Assembly: GCA_021812845.1 (NCBI GenBank)
Contig: JAKAML010000064.1
Span: 1 to 7,173 of the forward strand
Direction of reading: 5' to 3'
Length of the DNA: 7,173 nt
Source of the DNA: Pseudomonadota bacterium
Lineage (GTDB): Bacteria > Pseudomonadota > Alphaproteobacteria > Rhizobiales > Hyphomicrobiaceae
The notes below the pieces were generated by a model. The model did no database searches and was not told the origin of the DNA. It was given only the letters and a program-made list of their open reading frames with translations. The stretch's first letter is position 1; every line of letters starts with the position of its first letter. The translations under genes were made by a program, and so were the position numbers. This document shows, in pieces, positions 5,893 to 7,173 of the stretch.

Positions 5893-5933
5893 ATGAATGT
5901 TCATGGAGTCTTTGTAGACGCCGAGCATTACAA
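5893..5933. promoter_or_regulatory. Two small dyads in the AT-rich upstream region of the HlyC-like gene
   Basis: ATGAA-TG-TTCAT (5893-5904) is a 12-bp inverted repeat, and TTGTA (5912-5916) pairs with TACAA (5929-5933) as an operator-like dyad with a 12-bp spacer. They lie 35-75 bp upstream of the HlyC-like start codon, in the AT-richest part of the 239-bp divergent intergenic region (5859-6097). On the minus strand GGAAGTG is followed 14 nt later by GTCTA, loosely like an ECF sigma promoter but lacking the conserved C. No standard sigma-70 pair is convincing. Confidence 0.3.
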
Positions 5934-5945
5934 CACTTCCCGCGC

Positions 5946-5961
5946 TCGGACGAAAGTCCGA
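5946..5961 (+). other. Hairpin with GAAA tetraloop in the HlyC-like/hrpB intergenic region
   Basis: TCGGAC and GTCCGA are perfectly complementary around GAAA, a GNRA-type loop closed by C-G, which is stable in RNA. It would be formed in a plus-strand transcript leading to hrpB. There is no T-run after it. Read on the minus strand the loop is TTTC and loses the GNRA property. Confidence 0.45.
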
Positions 5962-6052
5962 TCCATTGCGTAACCTTGCCGGAGGATTTCGGCGGCGGTG
6001 GCGCGGTTTCGGGACGACCCTTGCGGAACCCCGGTGGAAACCTGGCGTGGCA

Positions 6053-6096
6053 CGGCGAGGCTTGCCTTCGCCGGAGGGCTGCGGCACACCGCAGCC
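6053..6096 (+). other. Two consecutive stem-loops directly before the hrpB ATG
   Basis: The first stem-loop (6053-6073) pairs CGGCGAGG with CC-T-TCGCCG around CTTG, 8 bp with one bulged T. The second (6077-6096) is a perfect 8-bp stem, GGCTGCGG/CCGCAGCC, with a CACA loop, and ends one base before ATG 6098. The only good ribosome-site match nearby, GGAG at 6073-6076, lies immediately 5' of the second stem. Linear spacing to the ATG is too long (about 21 nt) but would become short if the hairpin folded. If translation instead starts upstream, these bases are coding and the structure may be incidental. Confidence 0.45.
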
Positions 6097-6097
6097 G

Positions 6098-7132
6098 ATG
6101 TCATGCCAACCGCCACCGCCGCCGCCATTGCCGATCGACGACGTCCTGCCGCAGCTCGCCGCGTCGCTCGCCGATGGCCGAGCCGCCGTCCTGGTCGCGC
6201 CGCCCGGCGCCGGCAAGACCACGCGGGCTCCGCTGCAACTCGCGGGCGAGCAATGGCTCCGCGGCCGCAAGATCCTGGTTCTCGAGCCGCGCCGGCTGGC
6301 CGCCCGCGGTGCCGCCGAGCAGATGGCACAAACCCTCGGCGAGACGACCGGAGGAACCGTCGGCCTCAGGGCGCGGCTCGTCACCCGGTGCGGTCCGCGC
6401 ACGCGCATCGAGGTCGTCACCGAGGGTGTCTTCACGCGGATGATCCTCGACGATCCGACGCTCGAGGGCGTCGGCGCGGTGCTGTTCGACGAGTTCCACG
6501 AGCGGTCGCTCGACGCCGATCTCGGCCTCGCGCTGGCGCTCGACGCCCAGTCCGGACTTCGTGAGGATCTGCGCATCCTCGTGATGTCGGCGACACTCGA
6601 CGGCGCGCGCGTCGCCACGCTGCTCGGCGGCGCGCCAGTCATCGAGAGCGCGGGGCGCGCGTTCGCGGTCGAGACGCGCTATCTCGGCCGCGATCCCCAC
6701 GGCCGCATCGACGACCAGATGACGGACGCCATCGTGCGGGCGTTGGCGTCGGAGACGGGATCGGTGCTGGCGTTCCTGCCCGGACAGGGCGAGATCCGCC
6801 GGGTCGCGGAACGCCTCGGGGAGCGGCTTCGCGGCCGCGGCCTGGACGGCTCGGCGATCGTCGCACCGCTCCATGGCGGCATGGAACTCGCCGCCCAGAA
6901 CCTGGCTGTCGCGCCGCCGCCGGCCGGCGTCCGCAAGGTCGTGCTCGCGACTGCCATCGCCGAGACGTCGCTGACGATCGAAGGCGTCCGCGTCGTCGTC
7001 GACAGCGGGCTCGCGCGGGTGCCGCGCTTCGAGCCTGACGTCGGCGTGACGCGGCTCGAGACGGTGCGCGTCTCGCGCGCCTCCGCCGACCAGCGCCGCG
7101 GCCGCGCCGGCCGCACCGAGCCCGGCGTCTGA
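6098..7132 (+). CDS. hrpB: ATP-dependent helicase HrpB, N-terminal half, ended by an in-frame TGA
   Basis: This is a DEAH-type helicase of the HrpB family. From ATG 6098 there are 344 residues: Walker A APPGAGKTT (34-42), LEPRRLAARGAA (62-73, motif Ia), VTEGVFTRMI (107-116), DEFHERSLDADLGL (131-144, motif II), MSATLDG (163-169, motif III), LAFLPGQGEIRR (224-235, motif IV), ATAIAETSLTI (284-294, motif V) and QRRGRAGR (332-339, motif VI). The family is normally about 800 residues. Here TGA at 7130-7132 follows TEPGV, and the next codons read YRLWDEPQTASLRP, the normal HrpB continuation. The TGA therefore replaces the conserved Cys of G-V-C-Y-R-L-W. Start choice: ATG 6098 lies 10 residues before the conserved LPIDDVLPQL; in-frame GTG 6047 with GGTGGA upstream is an alternative. 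In other bacteria HrpB is a cytoplasmic RNA helicase of poorly defined role. Its family identity is very secure. Confidence 0.9.
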   Translation: MSCQPPPPPPLPIDDVLPQLAASLADGRAAVLVAPPGAGKTTRAPLQLAGEQWLRGRKILVLEPRRLAARGAAEQMAQTLGETTGGTVGLRARLVTRCGPRTRIEVVTEGVFTRMILDDPTLEGVGAVLFDEFHERSLDADLGLALALDAQSGLREDLRILVMSATLDGARVATLLGGAPVIESAGRAFAVETRYLGRDPHGRIDDQMTDAIVRALASETGSVLAFLPGQGEIRRVAERLGERLRGRGLDGSAIVAPLHGGMELAAQNLAVAPPPAGVRKVVLATAIAETSLTIEGVRVVVDSGLARVPRFEPDVGVTRLETVRVSRASADQRRGRAGRTEPGV

Positions 7133-7173
7133 TATCGCCTGTGGGACGAGCCGCAGACGGCGAGCCTGCGCCC
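7133..7173 (+). pseudogene. hrpB: Continuation of hrpB beyond the in-frame TGA (runs off window)
   Basis: After the TGA the same frame stays open to the right edge and encodes YRLWDEPQTASLRP, as expected just after motif VI in alphaproteobacterial HrpB. No frameshift is involved; a single base (TGC or TGT to TGA) would explain the interruption. The HrpB C-terminal region should continue outside the window. Whether this is a real nonsense mutation, a sequence error or a recoded codon cannot be decided here. Confidence 0.7.

Noticed and set aside
5998..6564. Plus-strand frame starting at GTG 5998, with GGAGGA upstream, overlapping hrpB in another frame
   Set aside because: The ribosome-site match is tempting, but the product becomes Arg/Ala-rich shadow sequence once it overlaps hrpB, whose frame carries all helicase motifs.
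7130..7162. Calling hrpB a selenoprotein outright
   Set aside because: HrpB is not a known selenoprotein family, the stem overlaps conserved coding sequence, and mutation or sequence error is simpler. It is kept only as a testable option in the findings.

Overview
The window is GC-rich, gene-dense DNA with codon use typical of an alphaproteobacterium. The gene set (a transglutaminase-Anbu pair, a small HlyC-like acyltransferase and an HrpB helicase) fits a Rhodospirillales- or Rhizobiales-like soil or aquatic bacterium, but this taxonomic placement is inferred from protein style only. I see no tRNA, rRNA, insertion sequence, integrase or CRISPR array.

Layout. (1) 3-188 (+) is the C-terminal end of a transglutaminase-like cysteine protease. 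It is followed by a complete Anbu-type proteasome-like peptidase at 252-986 (+). (2) The whole space between Anbu and the next, convergent gene is a near-perfect 34-bp tandem repeat (989-1203, about 6.3 copies), each unit able to form GC-rich hairpins. (3) 1208-1672 (-) encodes a small unknown protein with a C-terminal membrane anchor. An AT-rich island lies upstream of it. (4) 4337-1896 (-) is a tight three-gene operon with overlapping ends: a polyprenyl-phosphate glycosyltransferase (GT2, two C-terminal membrane helices), a YdjC/ChbG-type carbohydrate deacetylase, and a GtrA-like membrane protein. Together they look like a pathway that loads a sugar on undecaprenyl phosphate, deacetylates it and flips it across the inner membrane. 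(5) A divergent SAM-dependent methyltransferase (4494-5243, +) has a putative promoter and an 11-bp perfect hairpin in its leader. (6) A HlyC-family acyltransferase-like gene (5858-5280, -) converges on it. Both residues that align with the HlyC catalytic pair appear to be replaced, and no RTX toxin is present. (7) 6098 to the right edge (+) is the N-terminal helicase half of hrpB. It is interrupted by an in-frame TGA at 7130-7132, exactly where the family normally has Cys, and the HrpB-like reading frame resumes straight after it.

The most interesting items are the Anbu/transglutaminase pair, the NaxD-like lipid-carrier amino-sugar operon, the TGA-for-Cys interruption of hrpB, the HlyC-like protein with a substituted active site, and the hairpin-forming tandem array that fills a convergent intergenic space.
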